Source: Halomonas sp. HAL1 | Lineage (GTDB): Bacteria; Pseudomonadota; Gammaproteobacteria; Pseudomonadales; Halomonadaceae | Direction of reading: 5' to 3' | Length of the DNA: 64,000 nt | NCBI RefSeq assembly: GCF_030544485.1 | Contig: NZ_CP130610.1 | Coordinates: 3,596,001-3,660,000 of the forward strand | Shown: positions 51,157 through 60,071 of the stretch, piece after piece | Layout of the letters: each line of letters opens with the position of its first letter | How positions within the stretch are numbered: the first letter of the stretch is position 1 | The notes under the pieces: generated by a model | Told to the model about the DNA's origin: nothing | What the model saw: the letters and a program-made list of their open reading frames with translations, nothing else | The model's database searches: none | Program-made: the position numbers and the translations under genes

Positions 51157-52323
51157 ATGCTGCGAATTGATATCCCTGAACGGAAAGAGTGGAAAGCCCT
51201 GGCTCACGAGCTGGGCTTTCATTTTCATACCATCGACGGCGAGCCTTACTGGAAAGAAGACGCCTACTACCAGTTCACCATGGAGCAGGTAGAGCGGGAT
51301 ATTGAAGGCCCTACAGAGGCGGTGCATGAGATGTGTATGGAGTTGGTAGATAAGGTCTGCCACTCCAATGCCTTAATGCAGCGGTTAGCACTGCCAGAAC
51401 ATATGTGGGACAGCATCCACAATTCGTGGAAGTCGGGCCAACCGCACCTCTACGGACGAATGGATTTTGCCTATTCAGGCGATGGCCCGGCGAAACTGCT
51501 GGAGCTCAACTACGACACTCCTACCTCGCTCTACGAAGCGGGCTTTTTTCAGTGGGTATGGCTTGAGCAAGCCATCGCGCAAGGTATCCTGCCGCGCCAC
51601 GCAGATCAGTACAACTCGATCCAAGAGCGGCTGATCAATGCCATGGCCCACCTTGGTGATCGCATCGAGGCGCGCACGCTCTACTTCTCCTGCATCAAAG
51701 ATAACGCCGAAGAGCGTGCCACCGTGCACTACTTGCAGGATGTCGCAGTGCAGGCGGGGCTCAAAGCACCGTTTATCTACACCGAAGATATTGGCCTGCG
51801 GCCCGGTGCCGAGCATTTTGTTGATCTGGATAATCAACCCATCCACGCACTGTTCAAACTCTACCCGTGGGAAGAGATGGCTGACGATGCGTTTGGCGAG
51901 TACATCCCACAGCTAAATACCCACTGGTTTGAGCCGCCCTGGAAAGCGATTCTGTCCAACAAGGGCATTCTCCCCCTGCTATGGGAGCACTTTGAGGGTC
52001 ACCCCAACCTGCTACCGGCGTTTTTCGAGGATGCCAATAGCCCGCCGCTACCAGCTGGCTGGGTGCGTAAGCCATTCTTCTCCCGGGAAGGCAGCAACGT
52101 TGAGTTGATCACACCAACCGGCCATCGCGAGGCCGTAGACGGCCCCTACACTGACAGCCCCTGGATTCGCCAGGCCTATCACCCCATGCCCCGCTTTGGT
52201 AACAACCACGCGTTAATTGGCAGTTGGGTCGTGGGCGACCGCGCCTGTGGCATGGGTATTCGCGAAGACGTTGGCCGCATCACCAAAGACTCCTCCTGCT
52301 TTGTGCCCCACGCGATTGTTTAA
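51157..52323 (+). CDS. yjfC: ATP-grasp ligase of the glutathionylspermidine synthase family (YjfC-like)
   Basis: 388 aa, the C-terminal ATP-grasp half of glutathionylspermidine synthase without the amidase domain. Visible: MDFAYSGDGPAKLLELNYDTPTSL (metal and substrate loop), KPFFSREGSNVELI (ATP-grasp lysine region) and IGSWVVGDRACGMGIRED. It should form an amide bond with ATP, but the substrate of the YjfC/YgiC branch is not known to me. The start at 51157 is 18 bases after the lipoprotein stop. It closes the cluster and converges with moeA. Confidence 0.85.
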   Translation: MLRIDIPERKEWKALAHELGFHFHTIDGEPYWKEDAYYQFTMEQVERDIEGPTEAVHEMCMELVDKVCHSNALMQRLALPEHMWDSIHNSWKSGQPHLYGRMDFAYSGDGPAKLLELNYDTPTSLYEAGFFQWVWLEQAIAQGILPRHADQYNSIQERLINAMAHLGDRIEARTLYFSCIKDNAEERATVHYLQDVAVQAGLKAPFIYTEDIGLRPGAEHFVDLDNQPIHALFKLYPWEEMADDAFGEYIPQLNTHWFEPPWKAILSNKGILPLLWEHFEGHPNLLPAFFEDANSPPLPAGWVRKPFFSREGSNVELITPTGHREAVDGPYTDSPWIRQAYHPMPRFGNNHALIGSWVVGDRACGMGIREDVGRITKDSSCFVPHAIV

Positions 52324-52334
52324 GACGCCCTTAC

Positions 52335-53540
52335 TCAACCCGCCAGCCATAAGCAACTGATGGCATCGCCCTCGGCTATGTCGCTATTGACCGGGATCAC
52401 CGCAAAGGCATCAGCGTTGATACACGACGAAAGCACGCCAGAATTCTGGTCCTCAAAGGCCATCGCCGTCACGCCACGGGGCGTAAATTTCAGCGTCACG
52501 CGCATATAGTGTTCGCGTGGGCCAGTGGAGGTGGCGAACCCAGCGCTGGCGGTAATCGTCGGTAGTGTTCTCAGCGCAGCGCAGCTAAGCATTGCCCCCA
52601 GCAATGGGCGCAAAAATAGCCAAGCACCGACAAACCCCGATACCGGATTCCCTGGCAAGCCAACAAACCGCGCCTGGCTGCCATCATCGCGAGGCAAGCG
52701 ACCCAGTGCTAGCGGCTTTCCGGGACGAATTGCCAGTTTCCACATATCGAGTTGGCCAATCGCTTCCAGCGCAGCTTTGACGTGATCCTCTTCGCCGACA
52801 CTCACACCGCCGGTGGTGACCACCAAGTCTGTTTCAGCAGCGGCAGCCGTTAACAGTGCCACCGTGCGGGCATAGTCATCCGGCACGCTAACGGTACTTA
52901 CTACCTCGGCGCCAAAGTTCTCCAACAGACGTTTAAGCATTGGCCGGTTGGAGTTATAGAGCTGACCCGGCTTTAACGGCGTGCCCGGATCGATAATCTC
53001 GTCACCGGTCGAAAGCAGCGCCACACGGGGCCGTCGACGCACACTGACTTGGGTAATCCCCTGGCCCGCCAAGTGACCCAATGCCGCCGCTTCGAGCCGC
53101 TCACCGGCATTTAGCAGTACACTGCCCTGGCGCACATCGCGGCCGCGGTGGCGGACATTATCACCTGCGGGAATATCTGCGGGCATCAGTGCGCGTTCGC
53201 CATCAACCTCGACGCGCTCTTGCATCACTACGCAGTCAGCCCCCGAAGGAATCTCACCACCAGTAAAAATCCGTGCACAGCTGCCGGGCGCAAGCGCTTG
53301 AGCCTGCGTACCTGCAGCAATACGTTGGCTCACCGGCAGCCACTGCCCAGCATCGGCGGCGCGCAAGGCGTAGCCGTCCATCGCGCTGTTATCAAACGGC
53401 GGCACATCCAGCTGTGCTGTCACTGCTTCGGCCAGCACACGTCCACCGGCGGCTTCCAGTGAAACGCTCTCGGCACTTAGCGCGCTGACGTCTGCCAGTA
53501 GCGCTTCAAGCGCGGCTGAAATTGGCTGTAAATCAGCCAT
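52335..53540 (-). CDS. moeA: Molybdopterin molybdenumtransferase MoeA
   Basis: 401 aa. It inserts molybdate into adenylated molybdopterin. Domains: the early PPFDNSAMDGYALRA, the MoCF domain with VVTTGGVSVGEEDHVKAAL, then GLPGNPVSGFVGAWLF, and the C-terminal beta-barrel. It overlaps moaB by eight bases and lies just beyond the formate dehydrogenase operon on the same strand, so cofactor supply and enzyme are neighbours. Confidence 0.95.
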   Translation of the reverse strand: MADLQPISAALEALLADVSALSAESVSLEAAGGRVLAEAVTAQLDVPPFDNSAMDGYALRAADAGQWLPVSQRIAAGTQAQALAPGSCARIFTGGEIPSGADCVVMQERVEVDGERALMPADIPAGDNVRHRGRDVRQGSVLLNAGERLEAAALGHLAGQGITQVSVRRRPRVALLSTGDEIIDPGTPLKPGQLYNSNRPMLKRLLENFGAEVVSTVSVPDDYARTVALLTAAAAETDLVVTTGGVSVGEEDHVKAALEAIGQLDMWKLAIRPGKPLALGRLPRDDGSQARFVGLPGNPVSGFVGAWLFLRPLLGAMLSCAALRTLPTITASAGFATSTGPREHYMRVTLKFTPRGVTAMAFEDQNSGVLSSCINADAFAVIPVNSDIAEGDAISCLWLAG

Positions 53541-54051
53541 GTTGCCCCCGGCCTGGGATGACCAGGTTGGCGAAGTTGCAGGGCTTATGTCGGCTATCCA
53601 ACTGCTCGGCCAGAATGCCGTCCCAGCCGGTGCGGCAGGCGCCGGTGGAGCCGGGCAAGCAGAACACCACCGTGGCGTTGGCTAAGCCACCGAGGCAGCG
53701 GCTTTGAATAGTGGAGCTGCCAATTTCATCACCGCTGAGTTGGCGAAAACGCTCACCAAAGCCTTCGATCCGCTTGTCCAGCAACACCGAGATGGCTTCG
53801 GGGGTGGAGTCGCGGCCGGTGAAACCGGTGCCGCCGGTGGTGATCACCACCTGCACGTTTGAGTCGGCTATCCAGTTCGCTACTACCGCACGAATGCGGT
53901 AAACGTCATCAGGCACGATACGTTTTTCAGCGAGCGTATGACCCGCGCTGGTGAGGCGTTCCACGAGCGCTTGACCACTGCGATCGGTTTCTTCGGTACG
54001 GGTATCAGAAACCGTGAGTACAGCAATAGAGAGGGGCACCATCGGTTCCAT
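53533..54051 (-). CDS. moaB: Molybdenum cofactor biosynthesis protein MoaB
   Basis: 172 aa of the MoaB/Mog family. IAVLTVSDTRTEETDRSG, VITTGGTGFTGRDSTPEA and LPGSTGACRTGWDGIL are conserved; the GGTG loop binds molybdopterin. It adenylates molybdopterin or is a partner of this step. AAGGG is eight bases before the ATG. Four bases separate it from a DUF1244 gene upstream. Confidence 0.94.
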   Translation of the reverse strand: MEPMVPLSIAVLTVSDTRTEETDRSGQALVERLTSAGHTLAEKRIVPDDVYRIRAVVANWIADSNVQVVITTGGTGFTGRDSTPEAISVLLDKRIEGFGERFRQLSGDEIGSSTIQSRCLGGLANATVVFCLPGSTGACRTGWDGILAEQLDSRHKPCNFANLVIPGRGQHG

Positions 54052-54055
54052 GTCG

Positions 54056-54382
54056 TTACCCTTTCGCTTTTTTTTGTGCTTGGCGAGCCTCTAACGCCGC
54101 CAGTTGCTCTGGTGTCGCTTTTCCTTGGTAGTGCTCTTTCCACTCGCTGTAAGGCATGCCGTAAACGTACTCGCGGGCCTCTTCATAGCTGAGGGTTTCA
54201 TCACGTGCTTCAGCCGCGGTAACCAACCATTTAGATAAACAATTGCGGCAAAAGTCGGCCAGGATCATCAGGTCGATATTCTGGACATCTTTATTATCGT
54301 CCAGGTGCTCAAGCAAGCGCCGAAACGCGGCGGCTTCGATTTCCGTGCGTGTAGATTGATCCAACTCATTCATCGCTGACAT
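54056..54382 (-). CDS. DUF1244 family protein
   Basis: 108 aa. The NIDLMILADFCRNCLSKWL motif with two Cys is the DUF1244 signature, followed by DETLSYEEAREYVYGMPYSEWK. The function is unknown. The ATG at 54382 has AGAGGA six bases upstream; the longer frame to 54442 runs into a terminator. It lies four bases before moaB on the same strand, so it may be co-transcribed with moaB and moeA. Confidence 0.85.
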   Translation of the reverse strand: MSAMNELDQSTRTEIEAAAFRRLLEHLDDNKDVQNIDLMILADFCRNCLSKWLVTAAEARDETLSYEEAREYVYGMPYSEWKEHYQGKATPEQLAALEARQAQKKAKG

Positions 54383-54440
54383 AACCGTTCCTCTCATAAA
54401 GTGGCTGCGGGTTACTAAATAACTTAAGGCGCAGCATAAC

Positions 54441-54466
54441 AAAAGACACCGCCGGAAGGCGGTGTC
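54441..54466 (-). terminator. Intrinsic terminator of the formate dehydrogenase operon
   Basis: On the minus strand GACACCGCC-TTCC-GGCGGTGTC is a perfect 9 bp stem (54445-54466), followed at once by TTTT (54441-54444). It follows the fdhC stop by 22 bases and separates the fdh operon from DUF1244-moaB-moeA. Confidence 0.88.
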
Positions 54467-54487
54467 GAAAGTCTCAATAAACGTTTA

Positions 54488-55588
54488 TCAGCTGGTTCGA
54501 GGCGCCGACGGTTCACTACTACCGCTAGATGACTTTCGAGCCGCCACCTCTTCTTCCGATAGCGTTTGATCCTTGACCTCGTCGTACCACAGGTTGTGAT
54601 GCTCTTTAGCCCAGGTTTCATCCACGTAGCCCGTGGTCATACCCTCTAGCGCGCCTTCGGTACCCAGCGTGCCGATATAGATATGGCCTAAGGAGATGGC
54701 GGTGAGTCCTAGCGCACCGACTGCGTGGATAATGTTAGCCCACTGCATGGTGTCGCGCCCCTGATTGAAGTTGGGGAAGTCGAGCACAAAGCCACTGGCG
54801 ATGACGAGAATACCGACCGTCGCCAATATCCAGTACCACGCCTTCTCCCCACCGTTGGCAAAACCCGCATCCACATGCTTTTTGCCAATCATGCCGCCGC
54901 CTTTCTTAAACCACACCCAGTCGTGCTTTTTGGGAATGTTCTCTTTGATCAAACTAACCAGCAGTATGACGAGCAGAATGCCAAAGATCGGCCCTAGGTA
55001 GTTGTGCAGCACTTTCGTGGCCGCAATCATCCACGCCCAAATTCCATCGCCAAACAGCGGGCGGAACACGAACTTGCCAAATAGCAGCGTCATCCCGGTC
55101 AGCGCCAGAATGATAAAAAGTGTCGCTACCGTCCAGTGCAGTGCGCGTTTCATTAGCGTCCAGCGCAATAGCAGGCGACCCCTGCGCGGTGCTTCAAGCT
55201 CCTTACGGCCCACAATGAAGTAGAACAGAGCGATCAGCGCCGCCATACCAAATACCGCAATCAATCCAAACGGCGATACCCAGCGGTTACGAATCTCCCG
55301 CCAGGTTTCACCGCTTGAGTTGATCAGGCTGTAGTTGCTTTCATAGCGCGAATCGCGGTAGTTGGGGCCAGTCTCACCACTACGTACCTGACGCCACTGG
55401 TCAGCGGTAATGCCGGGGGCAGCGGTGGTCATTTCGCGATCAGGGTCTGCTTGAGCTACTGCCACTTGCGTAAAGCCGAGGCTTAGCACCAAAGCCAGCG
55501 CCACCAACATAAAACGCCAAATGCCCAGGGCGAGCCCTTTACCTGAGCTTGGCACCCCACCGGGTGCCTGTGCAGTCAACAGGTTCAT
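54488..55588 (-). CDS. Formate dehydrogenase subunit gamma, cytochrome b556
   Basis: 366 aa. A signal-like hydrophobic N-terminus is followed by a periplasmic segment (TAAPGITADQWRQVRSGETGPNYRDSRYES...) and then about five helices of the di-haem cytochrome b family. Haem-ligand histidines lie in ALHWTVATLF, TKVLHNYLGPIFG and IIHAVGALGLTAISLGHIYIG. It takes electrons from the FdhAB catalytic dimer into quinone in the inner membrane. Twelve bases separate it from fdhB. Confidence 0.9.
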   Translation of the reverse strand: MNLLTAQAPGGVPSSGKGLALGIWRFMLVALALVLSLGFTQVAVAQADPDREMTTAAPGITADQWRQVRSGETGPNYRDSRYESNYSLINSSGETWREIRNRWVSPFGLIAVFGMAALIALFYFIVGRKELEAPRRGRLLLRWTLMKRALHWTVATLFIILALTGMTLLFGKFVFRPLFGDGIWAWMIAATKVLHNYLGPIFGILLVILLVSLIKENIPKKHDWVWFKKGGGMIGKKHVDAGFANGGEKAWYWILATVGILVIASGFVLDFPNFNQGRDTMQWANIIHAVGALGLTAISLGHIYIGTLGTEGALEGMTTGYVDETWAKEHHNLWYDEVKDQTLSEEEVAARKSSSGSSEPSAPRTS

Positions 55589-55599
55589 GACACGCCTCC

Positions 55600-56214
55600 T
55601 TACCCTTTATGGGCAGCATCATAGGCTAGGTTGTCGGCGCTGGCCTGGGGATTGTTGGACCAACCGCCATCTTTATGGCCACGGTGTACAACGCGCTGGC
55701 GGAAGATATCGGCAACGTCTTGGGCATCACCGGCAAGCAGCGCTTTGGTAGAGCACATTTCTGCACATAGCGGCAGTTTGCCTTCGGCAATGCGGTTAGA
55801 ACCGTACTTCTCGTACTCTTCTTCTTTGCTTTCGGCCGGGCCGCCCGCGCAGAAGGTACATTTGTCCATCTTGCCGCGCTCGCCGAACGCATCCTGCTGG
55901 GGAAACTGCGGGGCGCCAAACGGGCAGGCGTAGAGGCAGTAGCCACAACCGATGCAGAGGTCTTTATCGTGCAGCACGATGCCATCGTCCGTTTTATAGA
56001 AACAGTCGGTGGGGCACACCGCCATGCAGGGGGCGTCGTCACAGTGCATACAAGCGACGGAAATGGACATTTCATCCGCTTCGCCATCATTCAGTGTCAC
56101 CACGCGGCGGCGCTGGATACCCCACTCGACATCGTTGGCATTTTTACAGGCGGTGACGCAGCCGTTGCATTCAATGCAGCGTTCTGCGTCACACATAAAT
56201 TTCATTTGAGCCAT
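55600..56214 (-). CDS. Formate dehydrogenase iron-sulfur subunit beta
   Basis: 204 aa electron-transfer subunit with four [4Fe-4S] sites: CIECNGCVTACKNAN, CMHCDDAPCMAVCPTDC, CIGCGYCLYACPFGAPQFP and CTFCAGG...CAEMC. No signal peptide; it is carried through the membrane with the Tat-borne alpha subunit. Unlike E. coli FdnH it lacks a C-terminal membrane helix. GAGGAGAACACC precedes the ATG. A strong hairpin lies between it and fdhA. Confidence 0.94.
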   Translation of the reverse strand: MAQMKFMCDAERCIECNGCVTACKNANDVEWGIQRRRVVTLNDGEADEMSISVACMHCDDAPCMAVCPTDCFYKTDDGIVLHDKDLCIGCGYCLYACPFGAPQFPQQDAFGERGKMDKCTFCAGGPAESKEEEYEKYGSNRIAEGKLPLCAEMCSTKALLAGDAQDVADIFRQRVVHRGHKDGGWSNNPQASADNLAYDAAHKG

Positions 56215-56230
56215 GGTGTTCTCCTCATGC

Positions 56231-56254
56231 CGGTGCGGGATGGCTCCCGCACCG
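56231..56254. other. Perfect hairpin between fdhA and fdhB
   Basis: CGGTGCGGGA (56231-56240), TGGC, TCCCGCACCG (56245-56254): perfect 10 bp GC-rich stem. On the transcribed strand no T-run follows; the fdhB ribosome site comes next. It probably stabilises upstream fdhA mRNA or sets the subunit ratio. Confidence 0.55.
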
Positions 56255-56292
56255 CCGTACTGTCAGGTCGGTCGCGTCTTTTTTTTCTAGAC

Positions 56293-59145
56293 TCAGGCGC
56301 GCTCAATGCGGCAAATGGTGCACTTGGTCTCTTGCATCAGTGTCACCGGATCGTAGCCGTAGGTGGTGGCGGTGTTAGCCGCTTCACCGATGATGTACGG
56401 GTCAGACCCATCCGGGTAACGGTCGCGCAGGCTTTCGCCCTGGAACATGCCGCCAAAGTGGAACGGCATAAACGCGACATTACGATCGACGCGAGGCGTG
56501 ACCAGCGCTTTAACTTTCACCCGGCCCCCTTCAGCCCCTTCAACCCAGACATCGTCGCCATCCTTGATGCTGAGGTCGTTGGCGTCCGCCGGATTGATCT
56601 CGACAAACATCTCCTGCTGCAGCTCGGCAAGCCACGACATGGAGCGCGTCTCCTCACCGCCCCCTTCGTACTCAACCAGACGCCCGGAGGTGAGAATCAT
56701 CGGATACTCGTCGGTGTTGTCGCGATCCTGAATGGTTTTGTACATGGTCGGCAGGCGCATGATCGAGTCAAAGTCCTCCCAAGTAGGGAAGCGTTCAACC
56801 AGATCGCGCCGCGTGGTGTAAAGCGGCTCACGGTGCTTCGGCACTTGGTCGGGGAAGGTCCAGACCACAGCGCGGGCCTTGGCGTTGCCGTAGGGCGCAC
56901 AACCATGCTCAATCGTGACACGCTGGATACCGCCGGAGAGGTCGGTTTTCCAGTTTTTGCCTTCCGCCGCCTGCTTCTCTTCGGCAGTCAGGTCGTCCCA
57001 CCAACCCAGATCCTTGAGCAGTTGGTCGTTGAACTCCGGGTAGCCGTCGTCGATATCGCCGCCGACAGGCGCTGAACCTTCCGCCAACAGGTTGATGCCG
57101 TCACGCTCAATACCGAAACGAGCACGGAAGCCCATGCCACCTTCCATCACAGGAACGCTGGTATCGTAAAGGTTGGGCGAACCCGGATGACGAAACTCCG
57201 GCGTACCCCAGCAGGGCCACGGCAAGCCGTAGTAATCCCCGTCCGCCGGGCCACCCTCTGCGCGCAAGTTCTCGAAGCTGAAGGTGTGCCAGTTTTTCTG
57301 GTGCTCTTTGAGGCGTTCAGGGCTTTGCCCGGTATAGCCTACCGTCCACATGCCGCGGTTGATTTCACGCAGAATATCGTCGATCAACGGCTCGTCGCCG
57401 TTCATCTGGTAGTTTTTCACCAGCTCATTACCAATGCCCAGTTTGCGGGCAAACAGGTACATGATTTCGTGGTCGGGCTTGGACTCAAACAGCGGCTCAA
57501 TCACGCGGTCGCGCCACTGAATCGAGCGGTTGGTGGCGGTGACACTGCCGGTCGTTTCAAACTGGGTGGCCGCTGGCAGCAAATAAACGCCATCGGTACG
57601 GTCGTGCATGACGGAAGCGACGGTGGGATAAGGGTCAACGATGACCATCATCTCCAGCTTCTGCATCGCTTTTTGCATTTCCACACCGCGGGTTTGGGAG
57701 TTAACCGCATGGCCCCAGTAGAACATCGCTTTCAGCGCGGTGCGCTGGGAGATGTTTTCATCATCCTCAAGTACGCCATCGACCCAACGCGACACGGTAA
57801 TACCAGGGCTGTACATGGGCTTACCATCGGCGTATTCGGTATCGTCATAGCGGCCTTTAATCCACTCGTAGTCGACATCCCATACTTGCGCCCAGTGTTG
57901 CCATGCGCCTTCCGCCAAGCCGTAGTAGCCCGGCAGCGAGTCACAGCCAAGGCCAAGGTCAGTAGCACCCTGCACGTTATCGTGGCCACGCAGGATGTTG
58001 GCGCCGCCGCCAGCGACACCAATATTGCCCAACGCCAGCTCCAGAATGCAGTAAGCGCGGGTGTTGTTGTTGCCGGTGGTATGTTGGGTACCGCCCATAC
58101 ACCAGACGACACAGCCCGGGCGGTTGTCGGAGAGACGTTTGGCGACATCGTACATCTCGGCTTCGGGGACACCGGTGACTTCTTCGACGACGCTGGGCGG
58201 GAAGTTGGCGACTTCGGCACGCACTTCATCCATCCCGTAAACGCGCTGGTTGATGTACTCGTTATCTTCCCAGCCGTTCTCGAAAATGTGCCACAGCAGG
58301 CCCCAGATATACGCCACATCTGAGCCAGGACGCAGACGCACGTATTTATTGGCTTTGGCGGCAGTACGGGTAAAGCGCGGGTCGACCACGATGATGTCGC
58401 AATTATTGCGCTCTTTGGCGATCAAGAAATGCTGCATCGCCACCGGGTGGGCTTCACTAGGATTAGAACCGATAAACAGCATCGACTTACTGTTATGCAT
58501 GTCATTGAGCGAGTTGGTCATCGCCCCGTAACCCCAAGTATTCGCCACGCCTGCCACGGTGGTGGAGTGGCAGATACGCGCCTGGTGGTCGGTGTTGTTA
58601 GTGCCCCACAGCGAAGCAAGCTTGCGCATCAAGTACGCCTGCTCGTTACTAAACTTCGCAGAGCCCAACCAGTAAACGCTGTCCGGGCCGTGTTCTTCGC
58701 GCAGCTCAAGCAGTTTGTCGCCAATTTCGTTAATGGCGTCATCCCAGCTCATGCGCTCCCACTCACCGGCCACCAGTTTCATCGGGTACTTAAGGCGCCG
58801 CGTGGAGTGACCGTGCTGGCGCAGCGAAGCGCCTTTTGCGCAGTGTGCGCCGCGGTTGATAGGGTGGTCAAAAGCAGGTTCTTGCTTGGTCCAAATGCCC
58901 TCTTGAACTTCGGCATAAACGCCACAACCCACCGAACAGTGGGAGCAAATGGTGCGCTTGGTCTCTACCGGAGAGTCCAGTACCGGTGTTTTGTCCGCGG
59001 CTTCAGAGCGCTGCATCATCGGCGCCCCCATGAAGCCGACAGCGGCCACGCCGCCTGTGGCTGCACCGGTGCGCTTAAGGAATTGACGGCGGGAAATTCC
59101 CAGTCCAGAGGCCTTGGGGGTGTCTGTTTTGCGAGTTAAACGCAT
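56293..59145 (-). CDS. Formate dehydrogenase catalytic subunit alpha, molybdopterin enzyme (Cys type)
   Basis: 950 aa. A twin-arginine signal (ISRRQFLKRTG) sends the folded protein to the periplasm. The first [4Fe-4S] site is CSHCSVGC...HC (about residues 67-104). The molybdopterin-binding domains follow, and the metal ligand is Cys in ICHSTTVAGVANTWG (near residue 193), where selenocysteine-type enzymes have Sec. The MPT-binding C-terminal domain begins about residue 800 (ILTSGRLVEYEGGG). It oxidises formate to CO2. AGGAGA six bases before the start. Organisation with a TorD-like chaperone, a small Tat protein, FdhB and FdhC is that of FDH type used by many halophiles. No in-frame TGA was seen. 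Confidence 0.96.
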   Translation of the reverse strand: MRLTRKTDTPKASGLGISRRQFLKRTGAATGGVAAVGFMGAPMMQRSEAADKTPVLDSPVETKRTICSHCSVGCGVYAEVQEGIWTKQEPAFDHPINRGAHCAKGASLRQHGHSTRRLKYPMKLVAGEWERMSWDDAINEIGDKLLELREEHGPDSVYWLGSAKFSNEQAYLMRKLASLWGTNNTDHQARICHSTTVAGVANTWGYGAMTNSLNDMHNSKSMLFIGSNPSEAHPVAMQHFLIAKERNNCDIIVVDPRFTRTAAKANKYVRLRPGSDVAYIWGLLWHIFENGWEDNEYINQRVYGMDEVRAEVANFPPSVVEEVTGVPEAEMYDVAKRLSDNRPGCVVWCMGGTQHTTGNNNTRAYCILELALGNIGVAGGGANILRGHDNVQGATDLGLGCDSLPGYYGLAEGAWQHWAQVWDVDYEWIKGRYDDTEYADGKPMYSPGITVSRWVDGVLEDDENISQRTALKAMFYWGHAVNSQTRGVEMQKAMQKLEMMVIVDPYPTVASVMHDRTDGVYLLPAATQFETTGSVTATNRSIQWRDRVIEPLFESKPDHEIMYLFARKLGIGNELVKNYQMNGDEPLIDDILREINRGMWTVGYTGQSPERLKEHQKNWHTFSFENLRAEGGPADGDYYGLPWPCWGTPEFRHPGSPNLYDTSVPVMEGGMGFRARFGIERDGINLLAEGSAPVGGDIDDGYPEFNDQLLKDLGWWDDLTAEEKQAAEGKNWKTDLSGGIQRVTIEHGCAPYGNAKARAVVWTFPDQVPKHREPLYTTRRDLVERFPTWEDFDSIMRLPTMYKTIQDRDNTDEYPMILTSGRLVEYEGGGEETRSMSWLAELQQEMFVEINPADANDLSIKDGDDVWVEGAEGGRVKVKALVTPRVDRNVAFMPFHFGGMFQGESLRDRYPDGSDPYIIGEAANTATTYGYDPVTLMQETKCTICRIERA

Positions 59146-59169
59146 GGCAAATCTCCTGGCATTCCGCCG

Positions 59170-59370
59170 TCAGTCACGCAACGAGGCGTAGTAAGCGCGG
59201 ACGTGGTCGGTCTCACGGTAGTTAGCCGTTTGTTTTTCGTTTTTCACTGGGGCAGTGTCAGCCTGTGCCAGGGTGACATGACCGACTGCCGCTGCAGCGC
59301 CAGCAGCGGCGGTTCCCAACCCAACGGTTTTCATAAAACGGCGGCGCTCAGGATTGTGTGACGGGTGCAT
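59170..59370 (-). CDS. Small Tat-signal protein of the formate dehydrogenase operon
   Basis: 66 aa. The N-terminus PERRRFMKTVGLGTAAAGAAAAVG is a Tat signal, followed by a short mature part of about 35 residues (AQADTAPVKNEKQTANYRETDHVRAYYASLRD). Such small proteins stand just before fdhA in many proteobacterial fdh clusters; the role is unknown, perhaps a small subunit or maturation factor. The ATG at 59370 has AGAGGAGA six bases upstream. Upstream in-frame ATGs (59388, 59496) are less likely. Confidence 0.82.
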   Translation of the reverse strand: MHPSHNPERRRFMKTVGLGTAAAGAAAAVGHVTLAQADTAPVKNEKQTANYRETDHVRAYYASLRD

Positions 59371-59452
59371 GGGTTTCTCCTCTTGCATGCCTTTATAGCG
59401 GGTCTTTTTATGCTGTTTTTTGATTTTTACTGATTTTTTTATGGAGCCTGCG

Positions 59453-60067
59453 TTAAGGCTCAACAATACGCACCGGCGTATGACCCGCATCAACACTCAA
59501 GCGAGCCTCCTCACTCTCCATAAAAGCGCCACCCAACTGCCCCAGCGCTGCATAGAAAGCGGTGTCTACCTGCCCCAGGTCGGCAAAACAGCTGGCCGCC
59601 CAAGGGGCTAAATGTTGGCTAAAGAAATAGGCCTGCTCGTGACTAGCTGAGTCAATCAGCATTGCCATCACTTCGCATAGTGCCGCCAAGTGATCTTCTG
59701 GGTCACGGTTATGTTCACTGCGCACAAAGCCGAGCACCTTCAAATCCTTACGCAGCGCCACCAGCGCCGCTTCCATCAATTCGCCATTGCGGTACCAAGA
59801 AGCATACGGCACCACCTCACCCTGAATGACGCCGACCAGGAGGCGGAAGTGAGCACGCTGCAGTCCCTCGACGTCGGTGTTCTTGGCGGCGGCTGCCAGC
59901 GCATGCCAACACTCGGCCAAACGGCTACCGTCTTGTTCGATGTCCAGTTCAGCCAACCAATCTAGCAACTCAGCATCCGGAGTCCGGCGTAATAATGTGG
60001 CCAATAGCCGGTAAATATCGGCACGTAGCGCATCCGCTTCTTTCAGCGTGGGCAGTGCATCCGTCAT
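59453..60067 (-). CDS. TorD/DmsD-family chaperone for formate dehydrogenase
   Basis: 204 aa all-helical protein of the TorD family (NarJ/DmsD-like), which guards Tat-dependent molybdoenzymes until cofactor insertion. The YRLLATLLRRTPDAELLDWLAE start, VVPYASWYRNGELM and the E-x-x-D-H-L motif (HNRDPEDHLAALCEVM) are typical. It stands four bases after the large Fe-S gene and upstream of fdhA. Its client is almost certainly FdhA. Confidence 0.9.
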   Translation of the reverse strand: MTDALPTLKEADALRADIYRLLATLLRRTPDAELLDWLAELDIEQDGSRLAECWHALAAAAKNTDVEGLQRAHFRLLVGVIQGEVVPYASWYRNGELMEAALVALRKDLKVLGFVRSEHNRDPEDHLAALCEVMAMLIDSASHEQAYFFSQHLAPWAASCFADLGQVDTAFYAALGQLGGAFMESEEARLSVDAGHTPVRIVEP

Positions 60068-60071
60068 CGGC

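Noticed and set aside
55969..57075. Long open frame (368 codons) opposite fdhB and the end of fdhA
   Set aside because: It lies entirely antisense to a well supported iron-sulfur and molybdopterin gene, has no ribosome site and no family features; GC-rich codon use opens this frame.
57187..58323. Open frame of 378 codons opposite fdhA
   Set aside because: Antisense shadow of the catalytic subunit; no recognisable domain.
58540..58600. Selenocysteine codon in fdhA
   Set aside because: The active-site position is encoded as Cys in frame; no internal TGA, so no Sec insertion element is expected.
58429..59139. Open frame of 236 codons opposite the N-terminal part of fdhA
   Set aside because: Antisense shadow of the Fe-S and Tat region of fdhA.
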